NCBI GenBank assembly: GCA_964395765.1
Contig: CAYNCU010000194.1
Span: 1 to 8,192 of the forward strand
DNA length: 8,192 bases
Direction: 5' to 3'
From: DATDPY01 sp964395765
Lineage (GTDB): Bacteria > Bacteroidota > Bacteroidia > Cytophagales > Cyclobacteriaceae
Shown: in pieces, positions 6,763 to 8,192 of the stretch
Numbering within the stretch: the stretch's first letter is position 1
Layout: each line of letters opens with the position of its first letter
Program-made: the position numbers and the translations under genes
The notes under the pieces: model-generated
The model's input: the letters and a program-made list of their open reading frames with translations, nothing else
Told to the model about the DNA's origin: nothing
Databases searched by the model: none

Positions 6763-7547
6763 CCGGATTGGGAACAGCATTATGGGTGGAAAGCCTGAAA
6801 ATCAGAAGGTCTAAAATGCTATGGACAACGATTGCCTTTTTCGCCTTCGTGGCGCTGATGATGGGATTACTTATGCTCATTGCCATACACCCTGAATATG
6901 CCGGCAAATCAGCAATTCTAAGCACGAAAGCCACCTTTGTAAAAAGTACCGACTGGGTTGGCTTTTTCGGCTTGTTGCTACAGATCATCCTCACCCTGGG
7001 TATTATCGGGTACGGAGTAGTTACCGGATGGGTATTCGGACGCGAGTTTTCCGATCGCGTGATCAATGATATCCTTGCCCTCCCCGTCTCGAGATTCACA
7101 ATCGTTACTGCCAAATTCATAGTGATCGGAGTGTGGTGTATTCTGTTAATGCTTACCATTTACGCGGTTGGACTCGCGGTGGGAATATTGATAGGCTTGC
7201 CGGGATGGGATACCCCGGTGATTATGCATTGGTCCTGGATTTTTATAAGAAGCGGTTTTCTTACTATTCTTTTCGGTACGCCGGTAGGCCTCGTGGCAAG
7301 TTATGGAAGAGGATATCTTCTGGCCATCGCTTATGTACTGCTTACCCTTATCACGACACAATTTGTTTTCCTAGGCGTTCCGGGCCTCTCCCCTTATTTT
7401 CCCTGGGCGATCCCCGCCTTAAGCAGCGGCCTGGCCGGACCTGATCTCCCCCATGCCGGAATTATTAGTTACCTGATTCTGTTGTTTACCTGCATCGCCG
7501 GATTTTACGGAACCGCCGCGTGGTGGAAATATGCCGATCAAAAATAG
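6759..7547 (+). CDS. ABC-2 type transporter permease
   Basis: A 262-residue integral membrane protein, the channel-forming partner of the overlapping ATPase. About six hydrophobic segments are visible, near 22-43, 67-92, 120-146, 166-183, 186-206 and 234-254. The cytoplasmic segment GREFSDRVINDILALPVSRF (94-113), between the second and third helices, is the hallmark of ABC-2/BcrB-like permeases, where it forms the coupling region to the ATPase. A large periplasmic loop lies between helices one and two (44-66). Start and coupling are set by the ATGA overlap and the strong upstream Shine-Dalgarno. It probably works as a dimer with two ATPase subunits. The substrate cannot be read from the sequence. 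Confidence 0.9.
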   Translation: MTGLGTALWVESLKIRRSKMLWTTIAFFAFVALMMGLLMLIAIHPEYAGKSAILSTKATFVKSTDWVGFFGLLLQIILTLGIIGYGVVTGWVFGREFSDRVINDILALPVSRFTIVTAKFIVIGVWCILLMLTIYAVGLAVGILIGLPGWDTPVIMHWSWIFIRSGFLTILFGTPVGLVASYGRGYLLAIAYVLLTLITTQFVFLGVPGLSPYFPWAIPALSSGLAGPDLPHAGIISYLILLFTCIAGFYGTAAWWKYADQK

Positions 7548-7572
7548 TTGTTAACATTAATTATCTGAATTA

Positions 7573-8192
7573 TTGGATAGGAAAGATCAACCTTTTATCG
7601 CAGCCGGCCGGTTTGACATACCGGGTAAAATAACAAATGTCATTCCTTTTTCCGGCGGACATATTCATGAAACCTACCTGGTTAATAGTAATGAAGGCAA
7701 AGATCCGGGGTATCTGCTGCAGAAAAAAAACAAGTTTGTGTTCAGGAATGTTCCTGCCATGATGGAAAATATCGACCGGGTGACAAAACATCTGAAAGAG
7801 AAGATTATCTTAACCGGGGGCGATCCTGCGAGGGAAACCATTTCACTCATAAAAACTAAAGACAACCAATTATATTTCCGCGATGATTCGGATGAATACT
7901 GGGCGATGTGCCGTTTTATTAGTGGCGGGATCACCTTTGAGAAAGTGGAATCTCCTCTACTGGCGCATTCCGGTGGAAAAAGCATCGGGAAATTTCAATC
8001 CATGCTTTCTGATTTTAACCTCCCGTTAACGGATATTTTGCCCGGTTATCATAAAATGAAATTCCGCTTCGATCAATGGGACAGGTCCTTGAAAGAAAAT
8101 CCGTCAGGACGTAAGAAGGAAGTAGCCAGGGAAATAGACTGGATTGAAAGCAGGCGGGAAAAAATGCTGGATTTCTGGGACCTCATTGAGAA
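7573..8192 (+). CDS. N-acetylhexosamine kinase-like phosphotransferase, partial
   Basis: An open frame running off the right edge, with 206 codons visible. The N-terminal half matches APH-fold kinases of the N-acetylhexosamine 1-kinase (NahK) type. PFSGGHIHETYLV (25-37) is the nucleotide-binding hairpin, GYLLQKKNKFVFRNVPAMM (46-64) holds the ATP-contacting region, and ENIDRVTKHL (65-74) plus YWAMCRFISGG (109-119) are also family-like. The catalytic loop lies beyond the window. The frame is open only from 7561 and no ATG or GTG precedes the conserved hairpin, so the TTG at 7573 is the best start; it leaves a normal-length N-terminus. It begins 25 bases after the permease stop and may share that transcript. 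The family phosphorylates free amino sugars at C1, but other small-molecule substrates are possible. Confidence 0.75.
   Translation, partial: MDRKDQPFIAAGRFDIPGKITNVIPFSGGHIHETYLVNSNEGKDPGYLLQKKNKFVFRNVPAMMENIDRVTKHLKEKIILTGGDPARETISLIKTKDNQLYFRDDSDEYWAMCRFISGGITFEKVESPLLAHSGGKSIGKFQSMLSDFNLPLTDILPGYHKMKFRFDQWDRSLKENPSGRKKEVAREIDWIESRREKMLDFWDLIE

Overview
The window looks like chromosomal DNA from a member of the Bacteroidota, probably an uncultured environmental lineage. This is inferred from several traits. Secreted proteins have signal peptides ending in 'FSQ'. Most genes lack a Shine-Dalgarno sequence and sit behind AT-rich leaders. The coding DNA has moderate GC content. The gaps hold degenerate low-complexity repeats (ACCACAA/CACAAAGG-type, GAGGAT and AATATTC units). 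No database search was possible, so the phylum is likely but anything finer is not supported. I see no tRNA, rRNA, CRISPR array, insertion sequence or phage gene.

Layout. Bases 1-288 have no gene but hold a long imperfect inverted repeat (46-140). A minus-strand gene (289-981) encodes a small class I SAM-dependent methyltransferase that appears to carry a signal peptide. It is divergent from a plus-strand TrpB2-type tryptophan synthase beta chain (1265-2629) that stands alone, with no trpA or other trp gene visible. A repeat-rich gap (2630-2862) follows. Next comes a two-gene unit: a secreted esterase with an N-terminal CBM20-like starch-binding domain (2863-4026), then, 29 bases on, a lipoprotein amidohydrolase of the N-acyl-D-amino-acid deacylase type (4056-5735). 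After a 94-base gap is an ABC-2 export module: a BcrA-like ATPase (5830-6762) overlapping its six-helix permease by ATGA (6759-7547). The last gene, 7573 to the right edge, is the N-terminal part of an APH-fold sugar kinase resembling N-acetylhexosamine 1-kinase.

How the genes relate. The esterase and amidohydrolase are probably co-transcribed and both act outside the cytoplasm, so they may remove acyl groups from exogenous or envelope material; the substrates are unknown. The ATPase and permease form one membrane complex, and the kinase 25 bases downstream may share their transcript, though no functional link is evident. The methyltransferase and TrpB2 look like independent single-gene units.

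The most unusual points are the amidohydrolase that lacks the family's HxH metal motif, the methyltransferase that seems to be exported away from its cofactor, and a cysteine in TrpB2 where the cofactor-contacting serine is expected. Nothing here amounts to a clearly new multi-gene system; these are anomalies inside recognisable families.
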